Source: Acidobacteriota bacterium (GTDB taxonomy: Bacteria; Acidobacteriota; Terriglobia; Bryobacterales; Bryobacteraceae). Taken from it: DNA of 7,618 nucleotides. The notes below the pieces were generated by a model. That model searched no databases. It saw nothing but the letters and a program-made list of their open reading frames with translations, and was not told the origin of the DNA. The stretch spans positions 1 through 7,618 of the forward strand of contig QHXU01000321.1 of NCBI GenBank assembly GCA_003223065.1, in the 5' to 3' direction. Shown here piece after piece: positions 1 to 6,038 of this stretch. The first letter of the stretch is position 1. Every line of letters starts with the position of its first letter. A program made the position numbers and the translations under genes.

Positions 1-396
1 TTGGGTTTCCTCGTAGTGACGCTTCTCGACTTGCGCGACCGCCTTGGTCACGGCCGAATCGACTTGCGTCTGGAGTGCGGCCGAATCGATCGCAGCCGCC
101 GGCCGCACGAAGGCATGCGCGAGGATCGCGGCGGCAATGACACAGGCGGCGGCGAAGGATGGCCGGAGGAAGACTTGCCACCATCTCGGCTCGAAGACCT
201 TATCGGAAACGAAGGCGATGCGCCGAGGCATCTCCTCATCAGGCAGCTTAGAGAGCGTTTCGATTGTCAGTCGAAGTGTAGCCAGCTCTTCGCGGCAAAT
301 CGCACAAACGGCGGCGTGCGCTTCGGCATGGCGGCGATCTTCTTGACCCAGCTCTCCGAGCGCGTAGGCTTTCCAATCATAGGATGCGCAGTTCAT
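1..396 (-). CDS. Putative zinc-finger anti-sigma factor, partial (C-terminus beyond left edge)
   Basis: Reading the minus strand from ATG at 396 gives 132 open codons that run off the window edge, so the C-terminus is missing. The N-terminal domain (about residues 1-60) carries the zinc-associated anti-sigma signature H-x3-C-x2-C, seen as HAAVCAIC, with an earlier Cys3 and several His nearby. One hydrophobic segment follows (about FAAACVIAAAILAHAFV, residues 80-97), then an Ala/Gln-rich, charged stretch likely to be helical or coiled. Such proteins hold their sigma factor at the inner membrane face and release it on an envelope signal. The start is supported by a GAGGGG Shine-Dalgarno that overlaps the stop codon of the upstream sigma gene. 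The two genes are 7 nt apart, so they are almost certainly co-transcribed and coupled. The family is clear from the motif and context; the signal sensed is unknown. Confidence 0.85.
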   Translation of the reverse strand, partial: MNCASYDWKAYALGELGQEDRRHAEAHAAVCAICREELATLRLTIETLSKLPDEEMPRRIAFVSDKVFEPRWWQVFLRPSFAAACVIAAAILAHAFVRPAAAIDSAALQTQVDSAVTKAVAQVEKRHYEETQ

Positions 397-399
397 ATT

Positions 400-405
400 C
401 CCCTC
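400..405 (-). promoter_or_regulatory. Shine-Dalgarno of the anti-sigma gene, overlapping the sigma stop codon
   Basis: The minus strand reads TGAGGGGAATATG. The sigma stop TGA shares its last two bases with GAGGGG, the ribosome site of the anti-sigma gene. This arrangement favours translational coupling and balanced production of the two partners. Confidence 0.6.
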
Positions 406-952
406 ACGACTCTTCTCGTGAAACCATTGGAGCGAGCGTTGTCTTCAGAAGATCGAGCGCCGTGTACAAGCGCGACTTGTCAGTCGAAACCGGGCAGCCC
501 AGGATTTCGGCCATTTCGTCGAACTTGAATCCTTGATACACCTTGAGCAGGACCGCTTCGCGCTGGTCCTCGCCAAGGCGGCGAAGCGCGCTCTCGACAG
601 CCAGCGACAACTCGATGGGCAGCAGGCGCGCGCCGGGCTGGGAAGTCCGAGGCTCCTGCGCCAGGTCGCCCTCAGGCCGCCGCCTGCGCAGCAGCGAGAA
701 CGCCTCGTTGTGGCCGATACGGAACAGCCACGCCGGGAAGCGTTCCACGTCGTCGAGCTTCGGCAAGTTTTGATAGGCTTTCAAGAACACGTCCTGGCTC
801 AGGTCGAGCGCGTCTTCACGATTCGAGACCAGGCGCAGCAGATAGTTGAAGACACGCTTCTCCCATCGGGACACGAGGAGGTTATAGGCCTCGACGTCTC
901 CCCGCCGCGCTTTGGCGATCAGGTCGCGATCCTCGACCTCGCGAAAGATCAA
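404..952 (-). CDS. ECF-type RNA polymerase sigma factor (sigma-70 family, RpoE-like)
   Basis: The 182-residue product has the two-domain layout of extracytoplasmic-function sigma factors. Region 2 covers about residues 17-92: DALDLSQDVFLKAYQNL is the core-binding region 2.2, and FPAWLFRIGHNEAFSLLRRRR matches regions 2.3/2.4, which melt and read the -10. A variable linker (93-115) follows, then region 4 (about 116-172) with the helix-turn-helix EMAEILGCPVSTDKSRLYTAL. There is no region 1.1 or 3, as expected for ECFs. The start is TTG at 952, backed by GGAG seven nt upstream; the frame is open back to a stop at 1013-1015 with no ATG or GTG. The product likely directs a stress or envelope regulon and is held by the membrane anti-sigma encoded just downstream. 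One oddity is Asp158 in the recognition helix, where this family usually has Val or Ile (S-T-V/I-K-S-R-L). Confidence 0.92.
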   Translation of the reverse strand: MIFREVEDRDLIAKARRGDVEAYNLLVSRWEKRVFNYLLRLVSNREDALDLSQDVFLKAYQNLPKLDDVERFPAWLFRIGHNEAFSLLRRRRPEGDLAQEPRTSQPGARLLPIELSLAVESALRRLGEDQREAVLLKVYQGFKFDEMAEILGCPVSTDKSRLYTALDLLKTTLAPMVSREES

Positions 953-959
953 CTCTTGG

Positions 960-963
960 CTCC
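960..963 (-). promoter_or_regulatory. Shine-Dalgarno supporting the TTG start of the sigma factor
   Basis: On the minus strand GGAG lies 7 nt before TTG 952. No ATG or GTG occurs in frame between this start and the upstream stop at 1013-1015, so this site decides the start. Confidence 0.55.
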
Positions 964-1044
964 GTTCGTAAAGACGCCCCTGGGGCGGAAAAAGTCGGAC
1001 GCGATCTATTAATTATGACCGGTTGACGGCTGATCGGCAGGCGC

Positions 1045-1063
1045 CAGCACTAGAGCCGTGCTG
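1045..1063. repeat. Inverted repeat CAGCAC-N7-GTGCTG in the divergent intergenic region
   Basis: A perfect 6-bp inverted repeat with a 7-nt centre lies between the divergent sigma and gluconate-dehydrogenase-subunit genes, about 20 nt before ATG 1085. It could be an operator for a dimeric regulator, or a small hairpin in the leader of the plus-strand transcript. The 953-1084 interval also holds an AT-rich patch (about 1007-1017), a plausible place for the sigma gene's promoter, but I could not fit a convincing -35/-10 pair on either strand. Confidence 0.35.
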
Positions 1064-1072
1064 ATGTAAGAT

Positions 1073-1078
1073 GGGGAG
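1073..1078 (+). promoter_or_regulatory. Shine-Dalgarno of the gluconate 2-dehydrogenase subunit 3-like gene
   Basis: GGGGAG lies six nt before ATG 1085, a strong ribosome site that fixes the start so that the Tat signal begins at residue 1. Confidence 0.65.
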
Positions 1079-1084
1079 CTGAGC

Positions 1085-1585
1085 ATGCACCGGCGCGATC
1101 TACTGAAGCTCGGAGCTTCCTTCGCCGCGATTCCGGCGGCTTGGGCGGCGCAGGCGGCCAAACCTGACTGGCGGCCGTCCGTGTTCGATGACCATCAAAA
1201 CGAGACGGTCATCGCCCTCACGGAGTTGATCATCCCCGCCACTGATACGCCTGGCGCTAAAGCCGCACGCGTAAACCGCTACATTGACCTTTTCCTCCGT
1301 GACGGCCGGGCAGAGCAGCGGGAGCGATTTCTCGAAGGGCTGAGCTGGCTGGATGGTTACGCGATTCGCGAACACGGGCATCCGTTCCTGCGTTGCGCCC
1401 CCGCGGATCAGACAGCCATGCTGCACTCGCTCGACCAGGGCGCAGGTCCCGGCCACAATTTTTTCCGTTTCGTTAAATCGGCTACAGCGCGCATTTATTA
1501 CAACACTCAAATCGGATACCAGGAGCTGAACAAAGGCGGACGCGTGCCGGCCAGCTTCGGCTGCAAGCACGGCGGGCATGCGTGA
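1085..1585 (+). CDS. Gluconate 2-dehydrogenase subunit 3 family protein with Tat signal
   Basis: The 166-residue protein begins MHRRDLLKLGASFAAIPAAWA, a twin-arginine (RR-D-L-L-K) signal with a hydrophobic core and likely cleavage after an A-x-A near residues 19-24, so it should be exported folded. The mature part fits the small-subunit family of membrane-bound gluconate 2-dehydrogenases (PF13618). It has an early helix like ALTELIIPATDTPGA (residues about 45-59), a middle FLEGLSWLD segment, and a C-terminal FFRFVKSATARIYYNTQIGYQELNKGG segment ending in a Cys/His-containing tail (FGCKHGGHA). In this family the subunit partners a flavin-containing GMC oxidoreductase and a cytochrome c subunit in the periplasm. 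Neither is encoded here: the next gene, overlapping by 8 nt, is a permease. The partner must lie elsewhere, or this copy works alone. The family call is good; the substrate is unknown. Confidence 0.85.
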   Translation: MHRRDLLKLGASFAAIPAAWAAQAAKPDWRPSVFDDHQNETVIALTELIIPATDTPGAKAARVNRYIDLFLRDGRAEQRERFLEGLSWLDGYAIREHGHPFLRCAPADQTAMLHSLDQGAGPGHNFFRFVKSATARIYYNTQIGYQELNKGGRVPASFGCKHGGHA

Positions 1586-2915
1586 AGAGCAGGCGCCGGG
1601 GCTTAGGCGCGAACTCGGCGTAGGAGACCTTACTCTTTTCACCATCGCCTGCATCGTCAGCACCCGCTGGCCGTCAGTGGCGGCGCATGCGGGACCGAGT
1701 TCAGTCACGCTCTGGCTGCTGGGGGCGGTGTTCTTCGTGCTGCCGCTCGCGGTAGCCGTGGCCACGCTCACGACGAAATACCCAGGCGCGGGCGGTCTGT
1801 ACTTGTGGATTCGCAACGATTTTGGGCCATGGCCTGGCTTTCTGAACTTCTGGATCTACTGGATGGGGATCGCCTTCCTGTTCCCGAGCGTCGCGATGTT
1901 TTACATGAGCACGTCGGCGTACATGCTTGGACCGGCATACGCGCATCTGGCCGATAGCCGCGTATTCGTGCTGGCCGGCTCGCTGGTCACGATCTGGATT
2001 GCGCTCGGAACGAATCTGATCGGACTGAAAATCGGGAAGTGGACGGAGAATCTCGGCGGCGCGGCGACGTGGGTGCTCGGTGGACTGCTGGTTGGAGCGG
2101 CAGCGATGGCCTATGCGAAGCGCGGTGCTGCCACGTCCCTTACATGGATGAATGTCGTCCCGACTTGGAACTGGCAGACGGTCAATTTCTGGGCGACGAT
2201 CGCCTTTGCAATGAGCGGAATGGAGTTTGCCGGAATGATGGGTGCCGAGATCCGGGACCCGGAGCGCACGTTGCCGCGAGCCGCGGCTATCGCGTCCGCG
2301 TTCGCCACGGTGTTCTATGTAGGCACGACGGTAGCCCTGCTGACGCTCCTCGAACCCGGGAAGATCAACGAGATGCAGGGGCTTGCGCAGGGCGGCGCTG
2401 TCGCCGGCGGAGAGTTGGGGGCGGGATGGTTCTCGCCGCTGATCGCGATGCTGGTGCTGACGACCGCCCTGGGGGCGTTCGGCGGCATGGGCTCAGCGGT
2501 GTCGCGTCTGCCGTTCGCGGCAGGTGTTGACCATTTACTGCCGGCAGCGTTCGGGAAAGTTCATCCCCGATGGAGCACGCCTTACATCTCGATTCTGGTG
2601 TTCGGCGCCGTCGCGTCGTTTTTGCTCGTCGCGATCCAGCTCGGCGACACCATGCGAGCGGCCTATCAAACGCTGATCTCGCTAATGGTGATCGTCGGAT
2701 TCCTTCCCTACCTCTACATCTTCGGCAGCGCCTGGAAAGCGGGAAAGCAGATCAGCGCCTTATCCGGATGGGCGATTACCGTACTGGTGATCGTATGTTC
2801 ACTGGCGCCCACTGCCGATGTCACCAACGTATGGGTGTTCGAGGGGAAGCTCGCGCTGGGCACATTAGCGGTGATCGTATCGGCCTGGCTTGTGTACGCG
2901 CGACGGCGGAAATGA
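1578..2915 (+). CDS. APC-superfamily amino acid permease (GadC-like)
   Basis: The 445-residue, strongly hydrophobic protein is compatible with about 12 membrane helices. The N-terminal LRRELGVGDLTLFTIACIVSTRW and following AGPSS resemble the glutamate/GABA antiporter (GadC-like) branch of APC transporters. Other family landmarks are KYPGAGGLYLW (residues 68-77) between helices 2 and 3, GMEFAGMMGAEIRDPERTLPRA in and after helix 6 (214-235), and SRLPFAAGVDHLLPAAFGKVHPRWSTP (309-335) after helix 8. It probably moves an amino acid or amine across the inner membrane by exchange or with a cation; the substrate cannot be read from sequence. ATG 1578 sits inside the end of the preceding gene (8-nt overlap) with only a weak GGCGGG upstream, so translation may depend on coupling. 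Its stop forms an ATGA overlap with the ancestral folC start at 2912. Confidence 0.88.
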   Translation: MREEQAPGLRRELGVGDLTLFTIACIVSTRWPSVAAHAGPSSVTLWLLGAVFFVLPLAVAVATLTTKYPGAGGLYLWIRNDFGPWPGFLNFWIYWMGIAFLFPSVAMFYMSTSAYMLGPAYAHLADSRVFVLAGSLVTIWIALGTNLIGLKIGKWTENLGGAATWVLGGLLVGAAAMAYAKRGAATSLTWMNVVPTWNWQTVNFWATIAFAMSGMEFAGMMGAEIRDPERTLPRAAAIASAFATVFYVGTTVALLTLLEPGKINEMQGLAQGGAVAGGELGAGWFSPLIAMLVLTTALGAFGGMGSAVSRLPFAAGVDHLLPAAFGKVHPRWSTPYISILVFGAVASFLLVAIQLGDTMRAAYQTLISLMVIVGFLPYLYIFGSAWKAGKQISALSGWAITVLVIVCSLAPTADVTNVWVFEGKLALGTLAVIVSAWLVYARRRK

Positions 2916-2943
2916 CCTACCCGGATTCAGTGCGGTTCCTTAG
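2912..2943 (+). pseudogene. folC: Out-of-frame N-terminal remnant of folC (frameshift)
   Basis: ATG 2912 overlaps the permease stop as ATGA and reads MTYPDSVRFL, which resembles the N-terminus of FolC proteins as I recall them. The frame then runs through unrelated residues to a stop at 3026-3028. The conserved continuation T-A-K-L-G-L-D-R begins at 2944 in another frame, directly after an in-frame TAG at 2941-2943. The distance from ATG to 2944 is 32 nt. FolC relatives usually have about eight more residues between the two segments, so a net loss of about 22 nt explains both the gap and the frame change. Whether it is a real mutation or a sequencing or assembly error cannot be told from this window. 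Confidence 0.7.
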
Positions 2944-2958
2944 ACGGCGAAGCTGGGC

Positions 2959-4128
2959 TTGGACCGGATACGGACATTGCTCCACGCGCTCGGAGACCCG
3001 CAGCGAGCGTACCGGGTGGTGCACGTAGCGGGCACCAACGGGAAGGGCTCCACCTGCGCCATGATCGCTGCCGGGTTGAGAGCCGCCGGAATTCGCACCG
3101 GGCTGTTCACATCACCACACCTCGTGGAACCCACTGAACGCATCCAGGTCAACGGCGTGCCGGTGACTCCGGAACAGTTCCAGCGGGCGTTCCAAGTCGT
3201 CCATGAGATCGCCGAAAGCCTGAACCTGGACTGCCATCCAACCTATTTTGAAACCGTCGCCGCGATGGGGTTCTGGCTGTTTCGGGAACTGCGCGTGAAC
3301 ACGGCGGTGGTTGAAGTCGGCCTCGGTGGCCGGCTGGATGCGACCAATGTCGTGGAGCCGGCGCTGGCCGTCATCACACCCATCGATTTCGATCACGAAG
3401 CATACCTCGGCCACACAATCGAAGCGATCGCCGGGGAGAAGGCCGGTATCCTGAAGTCCGGCGTGCCGGCGGTTTTTGCGTCACAGCGTGCGGAAGCAGC
3501 TCAGGTGCTGGAAGCGCGTGCTGCAGAGTTGGGCGTTCCGGTCACGCACTCGGCCGATTTTGCGGTTCGCGATCTGGAGGTCGACGCCCGCGGCTCGAGG
3601 TTTTCCGGCCTCATTTGCCCGCTGGCGGGCGAGCATCAGGTGGAAAACGGGATCACCGCGGCGCTGGCGCTCCAGCGGCTAGCAGTGGCTCCGCAGGGGA
3701 TCGCTGAGACCCGGTGGCCCGGCCGCCTGGAGCAGGTGGCGCCGAACCCGGACATTATTCTCGACGGCGCCCACAACCCGGCGGGCGCACGCGCCCTGGC
3801 CCGTTACCTGGAGCGCTTTTACCGGGACCGAAGGCTGTGGCTCATTTACGGCGCGATGCGCGATAAAGCAGTCGAGGAGATCGCAGGCATCCTGTTTCCG
3901 CTCGCCGCTGAATTGATTTTCACCGCGCCGGCATATTCGCGCGCGCTGCGGCCGGAGGTGCTGGCCGAGATCGCGGGCCGCGGGCAAGTGGTGGCGAACG
4001 TCGCCGATGCATTAGCGTTTGTGCGGGGGCGGGCCGCCGCCGATGACGTTGTGGTCGTTACCGGATCGCTGTTTCTTGTCGGAGAGGCGCGGGCGCAATT
4101 CGTACAATTGGCGGGCCACGCTTCGTGA
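2959..4128 (+). CDS. folC: Folylpolyglutamate synthase / dihydrofolate synthase FolC, 5' end frameshifted
   Basis: FolC is an ATP-dependent Mur-ligase-like cytoplasmic enzyme that adds glutamate to dihydropteroate and/or to folates. Seen here are the P-loop GTNGKGST (residues 25-32), TSPHL (51-55), EVGLGGRLDATN (119-130), GEKAGILK (159-166), whose Lys161 matches the lysine carbamylated in known FolC structures, WPGRLE (253-258) and the C-terminal-domain LDGAHNP (268-274). From the P-loop on, the catalytic parts look complete. The listed start is TTG 2959, which has only a weak ribosome site and leaves 25 residues before the P-loop, fewer than usual. The natural start appears to be ATG 2912, coupled to the permease stop but now out of frame. 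The shortened product might still work, because the T-A-K-L-G-L-D-R segment lies just at the start, but loss of the N-terminal helix could impair it. The family assignment is secure; functional status is not. Confidence 0.93.
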   Translation: MDRIRTLLHALGDPQRAYRVVHVAGTNGKGSTCAMIAAGLRAAGIRTGLFTSPHLVEPTERIQVNGVPVTPEQFQRAFQVVHEIAESLNLDCHPTYFETVAAMGFWLFRELRVNTAVVEVGLGGRLDATNVVEPALAVITPIDFDHEAYLGHTIEAIAGEKAGILKSGVPAVFASQRAEAAQVLEARAAELGVPVTHSADFAVRDLEVDARGSRFSGLICPLAGEHQVENGITAALALQRLAVAPQGIAETRWPGRLEQVAPNPDIILDGAHNPAGARALARYLERFYRDRRLWLIYGAMRDKAVEEIAGILFPLAAELIFTAPAYSRALRPEVLAEIAGRGQVVANVADALAFVRGRAAADDVVVVTGSLFLVGEARAQFVQLAGHAS

Positions 4129-4155
4129 TTGTCAGCCACACCCCGCTCGTACAAT
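4129..4155 (+). promoter_or_regulatory. Sigma-70-like promoter positioned for leaderless plsC transcript
   Basis: TTGTCA (4129-4134, one mismatch to TTGACA) and TACAAT (4150-4155, one mismatch to TATAAT) are separated by 15 nt, slightly shorter than the ideal 17. A start site about seven nt after the -10 would fall on or next to the A of ATG 4162. There is no Shine-Dalgarno before that ATG, which fits a leaderless message. The site fills the only true gap between genes in the plus-strand run. Confidence 0.5.
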
Positions 4156-4161
4156 AGACCG

Positions 4162-4881
4162 ATGGCGTTGCTCTGGAGCCTGCTGTTCATCGATCCGCTG
4201 ATCATTCTCTCGACCATCTTCTTCGGATCGATCAGCCTCGTAGTCTCGCTGTTTGATACGACGGGGCGGACGCAGATTGAAGTAGCCCGGGTGTGGTCGC
4301 GGTCCTTGCTGCTGTTTGCCGGAGTGAGGGTGACGGTCGAGGGTATTTCGAAGATTAACCCGGACGCGAGCTACGTTTTCGCATCGAACCACCTGAGCTA
4401 TATGGATACGCCGGTAGTGCTTTCGCACATCCCAGTGCAGTTCCGGTTTCTGGCCAAAAAGGGACTGTTTCAGATTCCGTTTCTTGGTACACACCTGGCA
4501 CGCGCGGGACACATCCCGGTCCCGAGAGAGAACCCGCGCGCGGCTGTCAAGACCCTCACGCACGCCGCCGAAATCATTCGCGCGCGAGGCACCTCCGTAT
4601 TGATTTTTCCCGAAGGCGGCCGCTCCCGCGATGGCGAGCTCCACGCCTTTAAGGAAGGTGCGGCGTATATCGCGATCAAGGCCCACGTGCCCCTGGTGCC
4701 GATTACGGTGGTGGGAACACGCAAGGTCCTCGCGGTGGGCTCGGCCACGTTCCGCCGTGCACATGTGCGGCTGTACATTGGCGATCCGATTTCAACCAAA
4801 GGCCTCGCGGTCCGTGATCGTGAGACGCTCACCGCGTCCGCAAGGGAGCAGATCGCTGCTATGCTCGAAAAATACTCATGA
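4162..4881 (+). CDS. plsC: 1-acyl-sn-glycerol-3-phosphate acyltransferase family protein (PlsC-like)
   Basis: The protein belongs to the glycerophospholipid acyltransferase family, which transfers a fatty acyl group to lysophosphatidate (or a related acceptor) at the inner membrane to make phosphatidate. From ATG 4162 it has 239 residues, a normal length for PlsC. An N-terminal hydrophobic region (residues 2-31) anchors it. The catalytic motif I is NHLSYMD with the H-x4-D pair His77/Asp82. The GLFQIPFLGTHLARAGHIPVPR region (101-122) corresponds to motif II, FPEGGRSRDG (149-158) to motif III and VPLVPITVVG (176-185) to motif IV. Motif III has Gly152 where Thr is usual (FPEGTRS). An in-frame TTG at 4129 directly follows the folC stop, but it lacks a ribosome site and would add residues unlike the family, so I prefer ATG 4162. 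The end overlaps the amidohydrolase start (ATGA). Confidence 0.88.
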   Translation: MALLWSLLFIDPLIILSTIFFGSISLVVSLFDTTGRTQIEVARVWSRSLLLFAGVRVTVEGISKINPDASYVFASNHLSYMDTPVVLSHIPVQFRFLAKKGLFQIPFLGTHLARAGHIPVPRENPRAAVKTLTHAAEIIRARGTSVLIFPEGGRSRDGELHAFKEGAAYIAIKAHVPLVPITVVGTRKVLAVGSATFRRAHVRLYIGDPISTKGLAVRDRETLTASAREQIAAMLEKYS

Positions 4882-5954
4882 TCAGGTACGCGGCCTTCCT
4901 TGCTCCCGCTCTGCTTCTGGCACAAATGGATATTCGGGATTATGACCCGAAGTCCACCCTCGTCGTTCCGCAGCACAACGTCACCAGGGCGAAGTTTCCA
5001 TTCGTTGACGTGCACCACCACCCGCGGGTGCAGACGCCCGCCGATGTGGACCAGCTTGTCAAGGACATGGATGGCATTAATTTGCGAATTCTCGTGAACC
5101 TCAGCGGCGGCTGGGGAGAGCGCCTGCAGCGCAACGTCGAGCTGTTGAAAAGCCGGTATCCGGACCGGTTCGTCGTGTTCGCCAACTGGAATTATGAAGG
5201 CGTCGATGATCCCGGCTACGGCCCCAGAATCGCCCGGCAGCTTGAAGACGACGTCCGCCACGGCGCGCAGGGCTTGAAAATCTTCAAGCCCTTCGGCATG
5301 GAGGTCAAGGATTCACGGGGCCAGCGCATTCACGTCGACGACCCTCGCTACGATCAAGTCTTTGAATTGTGCGGCAAGCTCAAAATACCCGTCCTGATTC
5401 ATACCGCCGAGCCGATCGCGTTCTTCGATCCCATCAACAAGCACAACGAGCGCTGGCGCGAGCTGCAGGAGTTTCCGGCGCGCGCCCGGCCGCCCGACAA
5501 GTATCCGAGCTGGCAGACCCTGATCGAGGAGCAGCATCGTATGTTCGCGCGCCATCCTAACACGACCTTTATCGATGCGCACTTGGGCTGGCTGGGCAAC
5601 AATCTCGCCGAGCTCGGCCGCCTGTTGGACCGTCTGCCTAACGTGTACACGGAGATCGGCGCGGTGCTATATGAGCTCGGGCGGCAGCCGCGGATGGCCC
5701 GCGAATTCATGATCAAGTATCAGGACCGCGTGCTGATGGGCAAGGACGCCTGGCAGCCGCGCGATCCCAAGGAATACTGGTGCTACTTCCGTGTGCTCGA
5801 GACCCCGGACGAGTATTTCGACTATTACCGCCCGCGGCACGCGTTCTGGAAGATGTACGGCCTCGAACTGCCGGACGAGGTGCTGAAGAAAGTCTACTAC
5901 CAGAATGCTCTCAAGCTGATCCCGGGTCTCAACGCATCCGGTTTTCCGAACTGA
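4878..5954 (+). CDS. Secreted amidohydrolase family 2 (TIM-barrel metal-dependent hydrolase)
   Basis: The 358-residue protein starts MIRYAAFLAPALLLAQ, a short signal peptide, so it likely acts in the periplasm or outside. The rest matches the Amidohydro_2 family (PF04909), whose members are TIM-barrel metal enzymes that hydrolyse or decarboxylate small organic compounds. The H-x-H metal motif is FVDVHHHPR (His46/His48). A lysine-containing GLKIFKPFG strand (132-140), the histidine in PVLIHTAEP (His175), FIDAHLGW (His235) and the final acidic residue in RVLMGKDAW (Asp290) complete a plausible metal site. The C-terminal region RHAFWKMYGLELPDEVLKKVYYQNALKLIPG is also typical of this family. It starts within an ATGA overlap with plsC and has no strong ribosome site of its own, so translation probably depends on coupling. 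The substrate cannot be told from sequence; the link to phospholipid acylation may be only one of shared transcription. Confidence 0.87.
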   Translation: MIRYAAFLAPALLLAQMDIRDYDPKSTLVVPQHNVTRAKFPFVDVHHHPRVQTPADVDQLVKDMDGINLRILVNLSGGWGERLQRNVELLKSRYPDRFVVFANWNYEGVDDPGYGPRIARQLEDDVRHGAQGLKIFKPFGMEVKDSRGQRIHVDDPRYDQVFELCGKLKIPVLIHTAEPIAFFDPINKHNERWRELQEFPARARPPDKYPSWQTLIEEQHRMFARHPNTTFIDAHLGWLGNNLAELGRLLDRLPNVYTEIGAVLYELGRQPRMAREFMIKYQDRVLMGKDAWQPRDPKEYWCYFRVLETPDEYFDYYRPRHAFWKMYGLELPDEVLKKVYYQNALKLIPGLNASGFPN

Positions 5955-6038
5955 GCTCCGCCCGGCCTCGAGAGCGCGCGGATAGTGAAATACCGTAGCG
6001 CGGCCATTGCCGTGACACGTCCATTCGCGCTTGGTACG
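5955..6038. other. Convergent intergenic region without a clear terminator
   Basis: Two genes converge on this 84-nt spacer, where terminators for both would be expected. I see only an imperfect stem (CGCGCGG at 5975-5981 against CC-gta-GCGCG at 5993-6002, with a bulge) and no T-tract on either strand. Termination here may rely on Rho, or the transcripts may overlap. Confidence 0.4.

Noticed and set aside
533..1012. Long plus-strand open frame opposite the sigma factor gene
   Set aside because: It is antisense to a gene with clear sigma region 2 and 4 motifs, has no recognisable domain and shows the low-complexity composition of a GC-rich shadow frame.
985..1030. Possible ECF autoregulatory promoter upstream of the sigma gene (CAACC ... 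CGTC on the minus strand)
   Set aside because: The spacing between the two half-motifs is about 19 nt, longer than expected, and the match is too short to separate from chance.
1023..1072. TTGACG (1023-1028) with TAAGAT (1067-1072) as a promoter for the plus-strand run
   Set aside because: The 38-nt separation is far beyond a workable spacer, and neither hexamer has a proper partner at 16-18 nt.
1100..1816. 238-codon minus-strand open frame across the dehydrogenase subunit and permease start
   Set aside because: It spans two well-supported plus-strand genes, has no family motif and is explained by high GC content.
4129..4161. TTG 4129 as the plsC start
   Set aside because: It has no ribosome site and falls inside the proposed -35; the added residues (SATPRSYNRP) do not look like the family N-terminus, whereas ATG 4162 begins directly at the hydrophobic anchor.
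4470..5261. 263-codon minus-strand open frame across the plsC/amidohydrolase junction
   Set aside because: Both plus-strand genes carry intact catalytic motifs in this interval; the antisense translation has none.
5975..6002. Possible bidirectional terminator hairpin between the convergent genes
   Set aside because: The stem needs a three-base bulge and has no T-tract on either side, so I do not call it a terminator.
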